A stretch of DNA of 64,000 nucleotides from Lawsonibacter sp. (GTDB lineage Bacteria > Bacillota > Clostridia > Oscillospirales > Oscillospiraceae): positions 1 to 64,000 of the forward strand of contig JAAWIE010000001.1 of NCBI GenBank assembly GCA_022796195.1, in the 5' to 3' direction. The notes below the pieces were generated by a model. That model ran no database searches, was not told the origin of the DNA, and saw only the letters and a list, made by a program, of their open reading frames with translations. Both the position numbers and the translations under genes were made by a program. Below are positions 16,829 through 26,044 of this stretch, piece after piece. Numbering within the stretch: the first letter of the stretch is position 1; the number at the start of each line of letters is the position of its first letter.

Positions 16829-18028
16829 CTATCTGCTCAGCAATTTTTTCATGCCCTCTTCCAGCCCCTCCACCGTGAGGGGAAACATGGGCAGTTCTCT
16901 GGCTATCTCATCGTAGGTCTGGGACCAGTAGGCCCCCCAGTCCGGGCGGCTGCTGGGGTTGAGCCAGACCGCATGCCGGAAGCGTCCCTTCAACAGCCTC
17001 AGCCAATCCATGCCGCACTGGGGTCCGTCTGCCGCCCGGCCCCGGCCATACCACCCGCCGTTCAGCTCATAGGGCGCCATCTGTGCATCTCCCACGAAAA
17101 TCAATTTGTAATCCCCGGAGAGGTTGGACAGCACCCAATCGGTGGCCACACTGTCTCGGGAGAGCAGGGTAGGGGCATTGTACAGCCGCCCATAGGGACA
17201 GTTGTGGAAATAATAAACCTTCAAATCCTTAAAATGCCCCGACTTGGAGACCGCTTGAAACAGGGCGGAACACAATTGGGCGTAGTAGTCCATGGAACCG
17301 CCGGAGTCCATCAGGAGAAGCACTTTTACCGTGTTTTCCCGGGGCCGCTTATAACGCACCTTTAATACTCCGCCGTTGTTGGCCGTATCCTGAATGGTGC
17401 GGCTGACGTCAAACTCAGTTGGGGGAAGGTCCACCAATCCGGAATACTGCCGCAGATGGCGCAGAGCCACTTGAAACTGCCGGGTGTCCAAGGTGTTGTC
17501 CCGGCGAAAATCTCGGAATTTCCGCTCTCCCGCCACCCGGAAGGCCCGACGGTACATAGACTGCCCGCCCACTCGGATGCCCTTGGGGGACAGGCCGGAG
17601 TTGCCAAAAACCGACATTCCATGGGTACCCACCCAGTAATTTCCGCCGTTGTGCTCCTCAGTCTGCTCTGCCATGCGCTCTTTCAGCATCTGCCCAATCT
17701 CTTCCTCTGTAAAACCCATATTTTTTAGGGCTTGGAGCTCATCCCAGTTGGCGTAATCTAATAGTACATCAGGTTTATTAAGCCAGTCAAGCAGTTCCTT
17801 AGACACCTCCTGCTGAAAGGGGACGTTTTTAAAATATTCCAGAAAAGTACGGTCGAACGTGTCAAAGTCCGCCTCACTCTTGACCAGCAGACAGCGGCAC
17901 AGATGGTAAAACCCGGTAAAACTGGCCCCATGGAGGTTTTTGTATAACCCCTCCATCAGCGCCATCCACTCGGTCAACGAGATGGTCAGGCCGTTTCGCC
18001 GCAGGAGATACAGCAGATCTTCAAACAT
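16829..18028 (-). CDS. VWA domain protein, CoxE-like
   Basis: 399 residues. The C-terminal half is a von Willebrand A domain with the MIDAS motif DSGGS (~240) inside VKVLLLMDSGGSMDYYAQ and later SGDYKLIFVGDAQM. The N-terminal half is the helical CoxE-type region. CoxE-like proteins normally act with a MoxR-type AAA+ ATPase in metal-centre or complex maturation, and the gene for that ATPase is usually next door. Here none is seen on either side: the neighbours are RNase HI and a 68-aa protein. The partner must be elsewhere or absent. Confidence 0.85.
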   Translation of the reverse strand: MFEDLLYLLRRNGLTISLTEWMALMEGLYKNLHGASFTGFYHLCRCLLVKSEADFDTFDRTFLEYFKNVPFQQEVSKELLDWLNKPDVLLDYANWDELQALKNMGFTEEEIGQMLKERMAEQTEEHNGGNYWVGTHGMSVFGNSGLSPKGIRVGGQSMYRRAFRVAGERKFRDFRRDNTLDTRQFQVALRHLRQYSGLVDLPPTEFDVSRTIQDTANNGGVLKVRYKRPRENTVKVLLLMDSGGSMDYYAQLCSALFQAVSKSGHFKDLKVYYFHNCPYGRLYNAPTLLSRDSVATDWVLSNLSGDYKLIFVGDAQMAPYELNGGWYGRGRAADGPQCGMDWLRLLKGRFRHAVWLNPSSRPDWGAYWSQTYDEIARELPMFPLTVEGLEEGMKKLLSR

Positions 18029-18112
18029 ATTCTCACCTCTTTCGATCGGTTCCGTTGAATTTGGACCCCTCTTTTTAATTGTAACTCTGATTTACCTTTG
18101 TTCAAACCGGAG

Positions 18113-18928
18113 TTATTTATATTTCTGGCTCTCTGCCACCGCCAACTGGTCACAGCGGTTGTTATACTGGTTCTCCGCATGTCCCTTCACCCAATGAAGA
18201 TTGACGGTATGCTTTTCGCACAGGTCCAGCAGACGTCCCCACAGGTCGGGGTTGAGTGCGGGCTTCTTATCGGACTTGATCCATCCTCTCGCCCGCCAGC
18301 CTTTGGCCCAGCCCTTGCCCAGGCCGTCGATGACATATTTGCTGTCTGAGTACAACTCCACAATACAGGGCTCCTTCAATGCCTCCAGAGCCGTAATGAC
18401 TCCGGTCAGCTCCATCCGGTTGTTGGTGGTCTGTGCTTCTCCGCCGGACAGCTCCTTTTGATGGTCGCCGTACATCAAAATCGCTCCCCAGCCCCCAGGC
18501 CCAGGATTACCGGAACAAGCTCCGTCGGTGTATATGGTTACAGTTTTCATAGTAACTCCCTTCACAGGAACTTTTATGGAACGTCTTAATCTGACCTCCT
18601 GATCAATGACCTCACACACATGTTCAAAATCCTGCCAGATCTCTTCGTTGCTAAATCGTATCACGCAAATCCCATATCCTTGGCCCAGATACTCTGTCCG
18701 CAAATCATCATACTTCAGTCCATCACTTGTACAATGTTGTAAACCGTCCAATTCCACAGCCAACCTGGCCTGTGAACAATAGAAATCTAAGATATACCGG
18801 TCGAATGGAACTTGGCGGCGAAACTGAACTGGATATTTTCTTAAAAAATCATACCACAGATGGTTTTCTTCCCTTGTGGCTTCTCTACGTAGCTGCTGAG
18901 ACAAACTCTTGATATAATATGGCTGCAT
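18113..18928 (-). CDS. rnhA: DUF559 nuclease-like domain fused in frame to ribonuclease HI
   Basis: One open frame of 271 residues. Residues 1-118 form a DUF559 (Vsr-like PD-(D/E)XK) domain: [39 protein letters not shown] and [10 protein letters not shown] with the expected acidic residues. Residues 127-271 form RNase HI, with all catalytic acids visible ([38 protein letters not shown]). RNase HI cuts RNA in RNA:DNA hybrids. An internal ATG at 18550 preceded by AAGGGAG could start free RNase HI, so both forms may be made. The frame stays open upstream through the repeat at 18948, but that part is not credible coding sequence. Confidence 0.85.
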   Translation of the reverse strand: MQPYYIKSLSQQLRREATREENHLWYDFLRKYPVQFRRQVPFDRYILDFYCSQARLAVELDGLQHCTSDGLKYDDLRTEYLGQGYGICVIRFSNEEIWQDFEHVCEVIDQEVRLRRSIKVPVKGVTMKTVTIYTDGACSGNPGPGGWGAILMYGDHQKELSGGEAQTTNNRMELTGVITALEALKEPCIVELYSDSKYVIDGLGKGWAKGWRARGWIKSDKKPALNPDLWGRLLDLCEKHTVNLHWVKGHAENQYNNRCDQLAVAESQKYK

Positions 18929-18947
18929 AATTTTGTTCCTACGCAAT

Positions 18948-19073
18948 AAAGCCTTCCCCCTAAAGGGGGAAGGTGGCACGGCGAAGCCGTGACGGATGAG
19001 GGACCACAGTTCAATCCCCCTCATCCGCCCCAGTGTGCGCACTGGGACACCTTCCCCCCGGAGGGTGGAAGGC
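18948..19073. repeat. Dispersed inverted repeat element, copy 2
   Basis: Arms at 18948-19001 and 19016-19073 have the same AAGCCTTCCCC, GGCACGGCGAAGCCGTGAC and CCTCATCCGCCCC blocks as copy 1 at 429-573. It lies directly upstream of the DUF559-RNase HI gene. Confidence 0.8.
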
Positions 19074-19281
19074 TGCTTTCCCCAAACCCGCCCGCGTGAA
19101 CTCGACGTCTGGTGGTGATAAAAACGTCTCAAAGACATAACGATACGGGTGTTACAGTTATGGACCTGATTGTAAGCCAGGATTCGAACCCAGCCGGGCA
19201 GGGTCCCGCCCACCCCCATACAATGTGCCAAACGGCCCCGGCACAGGGGCTTGACGTCCGCCTTTCACGCAACCAAAAAAG
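19074..19281. other. Non-coding stretch without a supported gene
   Basis: No reading frame here has codon structure or a ribosome binding site. A GACGT/ACGTC hairpin near 19106-19130 and a tRNA T-arm-like sequence near 19180 are present. The latter lacks the rest of a tRNA cloverleaf. Confidence 0.5.
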
Positions 19282-19743
19282 TTATTCCTCTAACAGGTCA
19301 GTCGTCCAGTTTTTCTCTTGAATGGTCTCATCCAGCTCTCTGAGCTCTTTGGACAGGCTGTCCACCTGTTTTTGCAGTTCCCGGACGTTCACCGTGCTTT
19401 TAATTTTAATCTCGCTGGCGCTGTGCCGGTGAACCTGGGCGCTGGCATTGCTTAAAAATCCACGTAGTACACTCAATTTACCTTTCCGGCAATCCCGGCG
19501 GGCCAACAGGTCGGAGAGGGTAAGCCCCTTCTTCACCTGCGTAGAATTGTTGGTACGGTTGATGGAGGAAATCAGTCGCTCCAGATGGTTATAGTCCTCC
19601 TCCAATTCGTTCAACAGCTCCATAGGATCCTCGGCGGGCTCCTCTCCATCCTGGACCAAAGCATTATGATTCAGCCTGCTTTCCAGCTGATGAATTCTTG
19701 TTTGCAGCTCTGACCGCTGGGACAACGCGTTTGCCAATTTCAT
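19282..19743 (-). CDS. DIP1984 family protein
   Basis: 153 residues, starting MKLANALSQRSELQTRIHQLESRL. It is largely coiled coil, with conserved features of the DIP1984 (septicolysin-related annotation) family: the LNELEEDYNHLERLISSINRTNN block, LLARRDCRKGKLSVLR and the C-terminal VRELQKQVDSLSKELRELDETIQ. The molecular function is not established. It follows the SHOCT-like gene by two bases, so the two are co-transcribed behind gyrA. Confidence 0.8.
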   Translation of the reverse strand: MKLANALSQRSELQTRIHQLESRLNHNALVQDGEEPAEDPMELLNELEEDYNHLERLISSINRTNNSTQVKKGLTLSDLLARRDCRKGKLSVLRGFLSNASAQVHRHSASEIKIKSTVNVRELQKQVDSLSKELRELDETIQEKNWTTDLLEE

Positions 19744-19745
19744 AG

Positions 19746-20081
19746 TTAAAGCCCCTTCAATATTTTATCCCTTTTTTGACGGTACTCCGGTCCACTAATC
19801 AAACCGGCCTGCCTCATGGTCTCCAGCTGTTCCAGCTGGTGAGATCTGCCTGCCCCAGTGGAAACATGGCTGTCCTCAGAGGATTTTCCTGGCCGCACTG
19901 ACTTCACTCTGTCCGTTACCTTTTTCAGCCACCGCAGAGGTCCCCAGATTTCTCCTCTTTTTTTACTCTCATTGTATGGAATATATATGCCAAAAAAACC
20001 GGCACAGCAAATCGTTAAAAAGACATACAGGGCGCGCTGTGGAACGAACATTAAAAAGGTAGACATAACCAAATTTCCCAT
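19746..20081 (-). CDS. Membrane protein with SHOCT-like C-terminal motif
   Basis: 111 residues. A membrane helix near residues 10-33 (MFVPQRALYVFLTICCAGFFGIYI) is followed by a basic linker. The C-terminus, LEQLETMRQAGLISGPEYRQKRDKIL, matches the SHOCT short-domain pattern. The start follows AAGGAGG by eight bases. It sits 19 bases after gyrA and directly before the DIP1984 gene. The function is unknown; SHOCT tails are often oligomerisation motifs. Confidence 0.7.
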   Translation of the reverse strand: MGNLVMSTFLMFVPQRALYVFLTICCAGFFGIYIPYNESKKRGEIWGPLRWLKKVTDRVKSVRPGKSSEDSHVSTGAGRSHQLEQLETMRQAGLISGPEYRQKRDKILKGL

Positions 20082-20100
20082 GGTAACCGCCTCCTTCGGT

Positions 20101-22623
20101 TTATTCCTCCACCGGCGCCGCGTTTTCAGAAGATTCAGCCTCCTGGTCGCCGGTCTCCTCCCGGTCAGCCAAGGCCAGGGAGATTACCTTATCTCCGTCC
20201 TCCTTGAAGCGCATGACGATCACACCTTGGGTCGACCGGCCTGCCATACGGATGGAGTCTACATGGGTGCGGATCAAAATACCCGCCTGGGTGACCAGCA
20301 GTAAGTCTTCGCTGCCGTCCACCACCTTGACTCCCACAATCGGACCGGTCTTTTCCGTGACCATATAGTTTCGGATTCCCAGTCCGCCCCGGTTGGTAAT
20401 CCGGTATTCCTCCACTGGGGTGCGCTTGCCAAAACCCTTCTCGGTGATAGAAAGTACCGTCTTGCCCTCAATGGCCCGGGCGGCGCCCACTACATAGTCT
20501 CCTTCCCGGAGGCGGATACCTCGAACACCCACAGCGTCCCGGCCCATGGGCCGCACGTCGTTTTCATCAAAGCAGACCGCCATACCGTCGTGGGTCGCGA
20601 TCAGGATATTCTTAGTCCCGTCGGTTTCCCGGACACAGACCAGCTGGTCCCCCTCATCCAGGCGCAGGGCGCGGATGCCGTTGTTGCGCAGATTTTTCAG
20701 AGTGCGAACAGGCAGACGTTTTACCGTGCCATTTCGGGTGACCATGAAGAGATACAACTCCTCGTTGTCCATTTCCCGGTAGTGAAGCATGGTCTGCACC
20801 CGCTCTCCCTGTTCCACCTGGAGGATATTGATGATATTGGTACCCTTGGCGGTCTTGCCGCTCTCGGGAATCTGATAACCTTTTTTACGGTACACCTTGC
20901 CGGTATTGGTGAAAAAGAGAATATAGTCATGGGTAGAGGCGGTAAACACATCTACCACATAGTCCTCCTCTCGGGTCGTGATACCCTTCTTACCCATTCC
21001 GCCTTTGGACTGGGCAGCATACTCGCTCACAGGAGTGCGCTTGATGTAGCCCGCCTGTGTGAGGGTGAAGACGCACTGCTCCTCCTCGATCAGGTCCTCA
21101 ATATCAATCTCATCCTCCACGTCCTGGATTTCTGTAATGCGCTCATCGCCATATTTGTCCCGGATGGCGGTGAGTTCCTCCTTGAGGACGTTTCGGATCA
21201 TCTCTTCGGAAGCCAGCAGCTGGTTATAGTAGGCAATACGTTCTTCCAGTTCTTTATACTCCGCCTCCAGCTTCTCGCGGTTCAGCCCCTGGAGGGCAAT
21301 GAGACGCATATCGCACACCGCCTGGGCCTGGATATCGTCCAAATGGAACCGCTCCATCAGCCGCTCCTTTGCGTTATCATAGCTGGCGCGGATGATGCGG
21401 ATTGCCTCATCAATGTTGTCCTGAACAATCAGCAGACCTTCCAGCAGGTGGGCCCGTTCCTGGGCTTTGCGCAGGTCGTACTGGGTGCGGCGGATGATAA
21501 TCTGTTTTTGATAGGCAATATACTCATCCAAAATGTGCCGTAGAGAGAGAATCCTGGGCTGGAGTTTGCCGTTTATCTCCACCAGCGCCAGCATGTTAAT
21601 GGCAAAGGTGGTTTGCAGCTGGGTCTGAGCAAAGAGGCGGTTGAGCACCACCTGAGGGTTGGCGTCCCGCTTCAGCTCAATCACAATGCGCATCCCATTA
21701 CGGTCGGTCTCGTCTCGAATGTCGGAGATGCCCTCCAGCCGTTTATCCTCCACCTGATCCGCCATATTTTTAATGAGCTGACGCTTATTGACCTGGTAGG
21801 GGATCTCGTTGATGATAATTCGGGTGCGGTCCTTACCAAATTCTTCAAAGTCGTGCCTCGCCCGGATGGTTACCCGACCCCGGCCGGTAGCGTAAGCCGC
21901 CCGGATCCCCGACCGGCCCATAATGATAGCCCGGGTGGGGAAGTCGGGACCTTTGATGTGCTCCATCAGATCGGGGAGGGTAGCCTCCGGGTCGTCCAGC
22001 ACACAGATTACGGCGTTGATGACCTCCCGCATATTGTGGGGCGGGATGTTGGTGGCCATGCCCACGGCAATGCCGCTGGAACCGTTGACCAGCAGATTGG
22101 GGAAGCGGGAGGGGAGGGTGCGGGGTTCTTTTCGGGTCTCGTCGAAGTTGGGATCCCAATCCACGGTGTCCTTGTCGATGTCCCGAAGCATCTCGCCGGC
22201 CAGCTTGGACATACGCGCCTCGGTATAACGGTAAGCCGCCGGGGGATCTCCATCCACTGAACCGAAGTTGCCGTGGCCGTCGATGAGCATATAGCGCATG
22301 GAGAAGTCCTGGGCCAGACGGACCAAGGCATCGTAGACGCTCTGGTCTCCGTGGGGGTGATAACGGCCCAGCACGTCACCGACGGCGGTGGCGCACTTGC
22401 GGAAGGCGTGGTCATAGGTCAGGTTGTCCTCGTACATGGCGTAGAGGATACGCCGGTGAACCGGCTTTAAACCGTCCCGGACGTCGGGCAAAGCCCGGCC
22501 CACAATAACCGACATGGCGTATTCAATGTAGGAGTTTTCCATCTCCGGCACCAGGGATGTGGTAACAATCTTTTGGTCCGGGTAGCGGATCTCCTCGGGG
22601 TCGTATTGGGGTTTCTTGCTCAT
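20101..22623 (-). CDS. gyrA: DNA gyrase subunit A
   Basis: 840 residues. The breakage-reunion domain carries the active-site tyrosine in AYRYTEARM, and the C-terminal beta-pinwheel repeats hold [13 protein letters not shown] and [15 protein letters not shown] (GyrA box-like). It introduces negative supercoils with GyrB. In the quinolone-determining region the sequence is [19 protein letters not shown], so the position of E. coli Ser83 is Gln while the Asp87 equivalent is kept. The C-terminus ends in an acidic tail. The RBS is AAGGAGG. It is separated from gyrB by a 151-aa gene. Confidence 0.98.
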   Translation of the reverse strand: MSKKPQYDPEEIRYPDQKIVTTSLVPEMENSYIEYAMSVIVGRALPDVRDGLKPVHRRILYAMYEDNLTYDHAFRKCATAVGDVLGRYHPHGDQSVYDALVRLAQDFSMRYMLIDGHGNFGSVDGDPPAAYRYTEARMSKLAGEMLRDIDKDTVDWDPNFDETRKEPRTLPSRFPNLLVNGSSGIAVGMATNIPPHNMREVINAVICVLDDPEATLPDLMEHIKGPDFPTRAIIMGRSGIRAAYATGRGRVTIRARHDFEEFGKDRTRIIINEIPYQVNKRQLIKNMADQVEDKRLEGISDIRDETDRNGMRIVIELKRDANPQVVLNRLFAQTQLQTTFAINMLALVEINGKLQPRILSLRHILDEYIAYQKQIIIRRTQYDLRKAQERAHLLEGLLIVQDNIDEAIRIIRASYDNAKERLMERFHLDDIQAQAVCDMRLIALQGLNREKLEAEYKELEERIAYYNQLLASEEMIRNVLKEELTAIRDKYGDERITEIQDVEDEIDIEDLIEEEQCVFTLTQAGYIKRTPVSEYAAQSKGGMGKKGITTREEDYVVDVFTASTHDYILFFTNTGKVYRKKGYQIPESGKTAKGTNIINILQVEQGERVQTMLHYREMDNEELYLFMVTRNGTVKRLPVRTLKNLRNNGIRALRLDEGDQLVCVRETDGTKNILIATHDGMAVCFDENDVRPMGRDAVGVRGIRLREGDYVVGAARAIEGKTVLSITEKGFGKRTPVEEYRITNRGGLGIRNYMVTEKTGPIVGVKVVDGSEDLLLVTQAGILIRTHVDSIRMAGRSTQGVIVMRFKEDGDKVISLALADREETGDQEAESSENAAPVEE

Positions 22624-22661
22624 TTACTTTATTCCTCCTTGCTGAGAGGTGGGTATTTCAC

Positions 22662-23117
22662 TTAAAAAGTCTCTTTTAGCCAATCCATACCCGGATAGGG
22701 CTCCAGGGTGTGGATATACCACTCCACGCACTTCGCCGCCAGCTTCCGGTCTCTCATGGTGCATTTCATGGGAAATACAGACTGGGAATCGCTGGGCTCT
22801 ATAGGAGCCTCTTCGTCGGAGTCCAGAAGCTCCGGATCGAAACAAGCCCAGGCAGTTTCCGCCTCCGCATCCCAAATTTGCAGGAAAATCAAGTCAGGAG
22901 AGGATTCTAGTGTAAGATAACCTTCCTCGCCGTATTCATCTGGACACAGCATCAGGCTGCGGCGCTTCCCAGTACGGATATTTTCCACGATACCCTGCAT
23001 ATTCTCTGGAGAAAGGTCGCTGATTTTCTGACTTGGGAGAGCTCCCCAACTGGCGCTCTGTACTTTAATCTCCTCCGGCATGAATGGGACTACTTGTTTC
23101 TTGATGATCTCTTCCAT
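22662..23117 (-). CDS. Hypothetical protein between gyrB and gyrA
   Basis: 151 residues, acidic, no signal peptide or membrane helix, not recognised. Features include a central strand-rich part (RSLMLCPDEYGEEGYLTLESSPDLIFLQIWD) and many Asp/Glu residues. It starts 11 bases after the gyrB stop with AAGGGAG upstream and ends 38 bases before gyrA, so it belongs to the gyrase operon. The acidic composition might suggest a DNA mimic or immunity-type protein, but there is no direct evidence for that. Confidence 0.75.
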   Translation of the reverse strand: MEEIIKKQVVPFMPEEIKVQSASWGALPSQKISDLSPENMQGIVENIRTGKRRSLMLCPDEYGEEGYLTLESSPDLIFLQIWDAEAETAWACFDPELLDSDEEAPIEPSDSQSVFPMKCTMRDRKLAAKCVEWYIHTLEPYPGMDWLKETF

Positions 23118-23128
23118 AACAATCTCCC

Positions 23129-25084
23129 TTAGTAGTCCAGGTTTACCGCGTACTTGGCGTTGCGCTCAATGAACTCCTTCCGGGGCTCCACCTTCTCGCC
23201 CATGAGGACGGTAAAGGTTTCATCCGCCCGGACGGCGTCGTCCAGCTCAATGCGCCGCAGGGTGCGCCGCTCCGGGTCCATAGTGGTCTCCCACAGCTCA
23301 TGGGCATCCATTTCGCCCAAGCCCTTGAACCGGTTGATCTCTACCTTGGCGTTGGGATTGTCTCCCCGCAGCTCAGCCGAAACCCGGTCCCGTTCTTCCT
23401 CGGAGAAAGCCAGCCGGGTCTGCTTGCCCCGGGTCAGCTTGAACAGGGGAGGGACGGCGGAGTACACATAGCCGTTTTCAATCAGAGGACGCATGAAGCG
23501 GAAGAAGAAGGTAAGCAGAAGGGTACGGATGTGGGCGCCGTCCACGTCGGCATCGGCCATGATAATGACCTTATGGTAGCGCAGCTTATTTAAGTCAAAA
23601 TCGTCCCCAATCCCCGCCCCCAGAGCGGTGATGACAGGGGTGAGCTTGTCGTTGCCATAGACCTTATCCGCCCGGGCCTTCTCCACATTGAGCATCTTGC
23701 CCCACAGGGGCAGGATCGCCTGAAAACGGCTGTCCCGGCCCTTAGTGGCAGAGCCGCCGGCGGAGTCACCCTCGACGATATAGATTTCGGTCAGTTCTGG
23801 GTTAGCCTCGTTGCAGTCCCGCAGCTTGTCGGGCATAGCGGCCCCGCCCAGGGCGGTTTTGCGGCGGATGGATTCCCGAGCTTTTCGGGCGGCCTCCCTG
23901 GCCCGGTTGGCCATCAGAGCTTTGTCTAAAACGGCCCGGCCTACGGAGGGATTTTCCTCCAAATAGATCTCCAGTTTTTCGGACACAATAGAGTTGACCA
24001 GGGTGCGCATCTCGCTGTTGCCCAGTTTTGCTTTTGTCTGCCCCTCAAACTGGGCCTCGGTGAGCTTGACCGAGATGACCACGGTTAGACCCTCCCGGCA
24101 GTCTTCGCCGGATATCTTTTCGTCGTCCTTGAGCAGCTTAATCTTTCGCCCATAGGCATTGAGGGCGTTGGTGAGGGCCCGGCGGAAGCCCTCCTCATGC
24201 ATGCCGCCCTCCGGAGTATGGACGTTATTGGCGAAGGAGACCATAACCTCCTGATACCCGTCGTTATACTGCATTGCCACCTCGGCCATGGAGTCCTCCC
24301 GGGCCCCGGACATATAAATCACATCACTATGGAGTGCGTCCTTATTTCGATTGATGAAGGTGACAAACTCCCGTATGCCCCCCTCATAGCACATATCGTC
24401 CTCCTGCTCCATGCCGGGGCGCAGATCCACCGTTTGAATCCGCAGTCCGGCGTTGAGAAACGCCTCCTCCCGCATCCGGGTGTGCAAAATGTCGTAGCTG
24501 TACTCCAGGGTCTCAAACATCTCGGGGTCAGGCTTAAAAGTGACGGTAGTACCGGTATGGTCGGTCTTGCCTACCACCTTCATCTCCTGGGTAATCTTGC
24601 CTCGGGCGAACTTCATCTCGTAGATCTCGCCGTTCTTGTGGACCTGGACTTCCAGCCACTCAGATAGGGCGTTGACCACCGACGCGCCCACGCCATGCAA
24701 ACCGCCGGACACCTTATAGCCGCCGCCGCCGAACTTTCCTCCGGCGTGCAGAACGGTAAAGACCACCTCCAGGGCGGGCCGGCCCGTCTGGGGCTGGATA
24801 TCCACTGGGATTCCCCGGCCGTTGTCGGTAACAGTAATCGTGTTTCCCGGGTTAATGGTAACCGTAATGTCGGTGCAGTGACCAGCTAGGGCCTCGTCGA
24901 TGGAGTTGTCCACAATCTCATACACCAGATGGTGCAGGCCCGACTCCGATGTGGAGCCAATATACATACCCGGCCGTTTGCGTACCGCCTCCAGGCCCTC
25001 CAAAACCTGGATCTCCGACCCGCCGTACTCATGGTCGGTCTGAGTGGTGTTCAGTTCGTTCCGCTGATTCAGTTCTTCAGACAT
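23129..25084 (-). CDS. gyrB: DNA gyrase subunit B
   Basis: 651 residues. The GHKL ATPase part has [25 protein letters not shown] and [15 protein letters not shown]. The TOPRIM part has EGDSAGGSA and [17 protein letters not shown]. The QRDR reads [16 protein letters not shown], with Trp where E. coli has Lys447. It forms the A2B2 gyrase with GyrA. Conserved position after recF; here two small genes lie between recF and gyrB. GGAGG precedes the ATG. Confidence 0.98.
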   Translation of the reverse strand: MSEELNQRNELNTTQTDHEYGGSEIQVLEGLEAVRKRPGMYIGSTSESGLHHLVYEIVDNSIDEALAGHCTDITVTINPGNTITVTDNGRGIPVDIQPQTGRPALEVVFTVLHAGGKFGGGGYKVSGGLHGVGASVVNALSEWLEVQVHKNGEIYEMKFARGKITQEMKVVGKTDHTGTTVTFKPDPEMFETLEYSYDILHTRMREEAFLNAGLRIQTVDLRPGMEQEDDMCYEGGIREFVTFINRNKDALHSDVIYMSGAREDSMAEVAMQYNDGYQEVMVSFANNVHTPEGGMHEEGFRRALTNALNAYGRKIKLLKDDEKISGEDCREGLTVVISVKLTEAQFEGQTKAKLGNSEMRTLVNSIVSEKLEIYLEENPSVGRAVLDKALMANRAREAARKARESIRRKTALGGAAMPDKLRDCNEANPELTEIYIVEGDSAGGSATKGRDSRFQAILPLWGKMLNVEKARADKVYGNDKLTPVITALGAGIGDDFDLNKLRYHKVIIMADADVDGAHIRTLLLTFFFRFMRPLIENGYVYSAVPPLFKLTRGKQTRLAFSEEERDRVSAELRGDNPNAKVEINRFKGLGEMDAHELWETTMDPERRTLRRIELDDAVRADETFTVLMGEKVEPRKEFIERNAKYAVNLDY

Positions 25085-25179
25085 AGCTTAACCTCCGCGA
25101 TGGTAAAATCCTTGTAGGGGCGGCCTTCAGCCGCCCTCAATATTGTTTCCCGCCCGGTTTTCCGGCATCGGGCTGTCCA

Positions 25180-25590
25180 TCAATCCAATTCTTCGTCGTC
25201 CAGACTGTCAATGTCGTGGCAGTCATCTTCTCCGCCCTCGCCGCCTACCAACTCTGTGGTGCGCATACGGCGCTTATCCTTGGCCTGTTCCACATTCCGG
25301 TGGATCAGTTCCTTTACTTCCCGAGGATTTTTTACATTCTTCAGGTCCAGGTGGGGAATACTTTTATCTGAGGATACCACACAGACTGTCCCCACACCGA
25401 AAACCCGCTGGCCAAGGGACATATTCAGCTGTAGATCCCGAACTCGGTACAACAGCACCTCATCCGACTTGATATTAAGAAATCCGGTCTCACAAAACAG
25501 CCGGTCCTCACTGAGGCGGTATCGGGTAAACGAAAGGGGCAGACCTAAATAACGCTTGCGGTCCTTCCACAAATATTCAATGGATTCCAT
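25180..25590 (-). CDS. PH-domain-containing protein
   Basis: 136 residues. The N-terminal ~95 residues have the bacterial PH (YdbS/YdbT, bPH2) pattern: LPLSFTRYRLSEDRLFCETGFLNIKSDEVLLYRVRDL, then VGTVCVVSSDKSIPHLDLKNVKNPREVKELI. The C-terminus is an acidic tail (GGEGGEDDCHDIDSLDDEELD). It has no membrane helix, unlike YdbT. It lies between remB and gyrB in the same direction, with GAGGAGG before the ATG. The ligand is unknown. Confidence 0.8.
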   Translation of the reverse strand: MESIEYLWKDRKRYLGLPLSFTRYRLSEDRLFCETGFLNIKSDEVLLYRVRDLQLNMSLGQRVFGVGTVCVVSSDKSIPHLDLKNVKNPREVKELIHRNVEQAKDKRRMRTTELVGGEGGEDDCHDIDSLDDEELD

Positions 25591-25647
25591 AGGATGACCT
25601 CCTCTTTTTTAACGAACGAAATCCCCAATTCACAGCTCTAACGTGCC

Positions 25648-25671
25648 AGCCCCTTTGCAAGGGGCTTTTTT
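25648..25671. terminator. Small hairpin after remB-like gene
   Basis: An AGCCCC/GGGGCT stem with a 7-base loop. The T tract is on the plus strand, where there is no gene, so its role is uncertain. Confidence 0.3.
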
Positions 25672-25673
25672 CC

Positions 25674-25937
25674 TTACTCTAACCTGCCGTACTCCATCCG
25701 CCCGGACAGAGTAGGGGAGGAGAGCGGGGAGATGTACACCACCGGTTCTCCCCAGCGGCTGTCTACCAGGACAAAGGACCGGGGTAAATCCTCCGTAAGC
25801 CAGATGGCCCGGCCCTCCTGTTCCGCCCGCTCCAGAAATTCCCGAGTTTTAAACGCCCAGCTGGCGTTGTCCAGATCAAAGATCCCCAAAATATCCCGGT
25901 CGGGAACCATAACTGACTGACCTAAATGAAGATACAT
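25674..25937 (-). CDS. remB: RemB/YaaB-family regulator
   Basis: About 87 residues starting MYLHLGQSVMVPDRDILGIFDLDNAS, the N-terminus of the DUF370 RemA/RemB family. In Bacillus, RemA activates biofilm matrix operons and RemB lies between recF and gyrB, exactly as here. The start at 25937 matches the family; an in-frame ATG at 25961 is also possible, and neither has a strong RBS. The remaining sequence includes WLTEDLPRSFVLVD and WGEPVVYISPLSS. Targets in this organism are unknown. Confidence 0.8.
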   Translation of the reverse strand: MYLHLGQSVMVPDRDILGIFDLDNASWAFKTREFLERAEQEGRAIWLTEDLPRSFVLVDSRWGEPVVYISPLSSPTLSGRMEYGRLE

Positions 25938-26044
25938 AGCAAGCATCACACTTTCTTTCATGCCATTCCAACCAAATATCCAATCAAAATTCCCACCATA
26001 GCAGGTAAGGCAGGATACATTTTGTATTTCCTAGGATATCCATT

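Noticed and set aside
18929-19231. N-terminal extension of the DUF559-RNase HI frame
   Set aside because: It translates the dispersed repeat and a non-coding stretch; no RBS or protein-like composition supports it.
19160-19262. tRNA-like T-arm (GGTTCGAATCC on the minus strand)
   Set aside because: The T-arm resembles a tRNA, but no matching acceptor stem, D-arm or anticodon arm could be folded around it; a short TTGTA/TACAA closing stem is only ~40 bases away.
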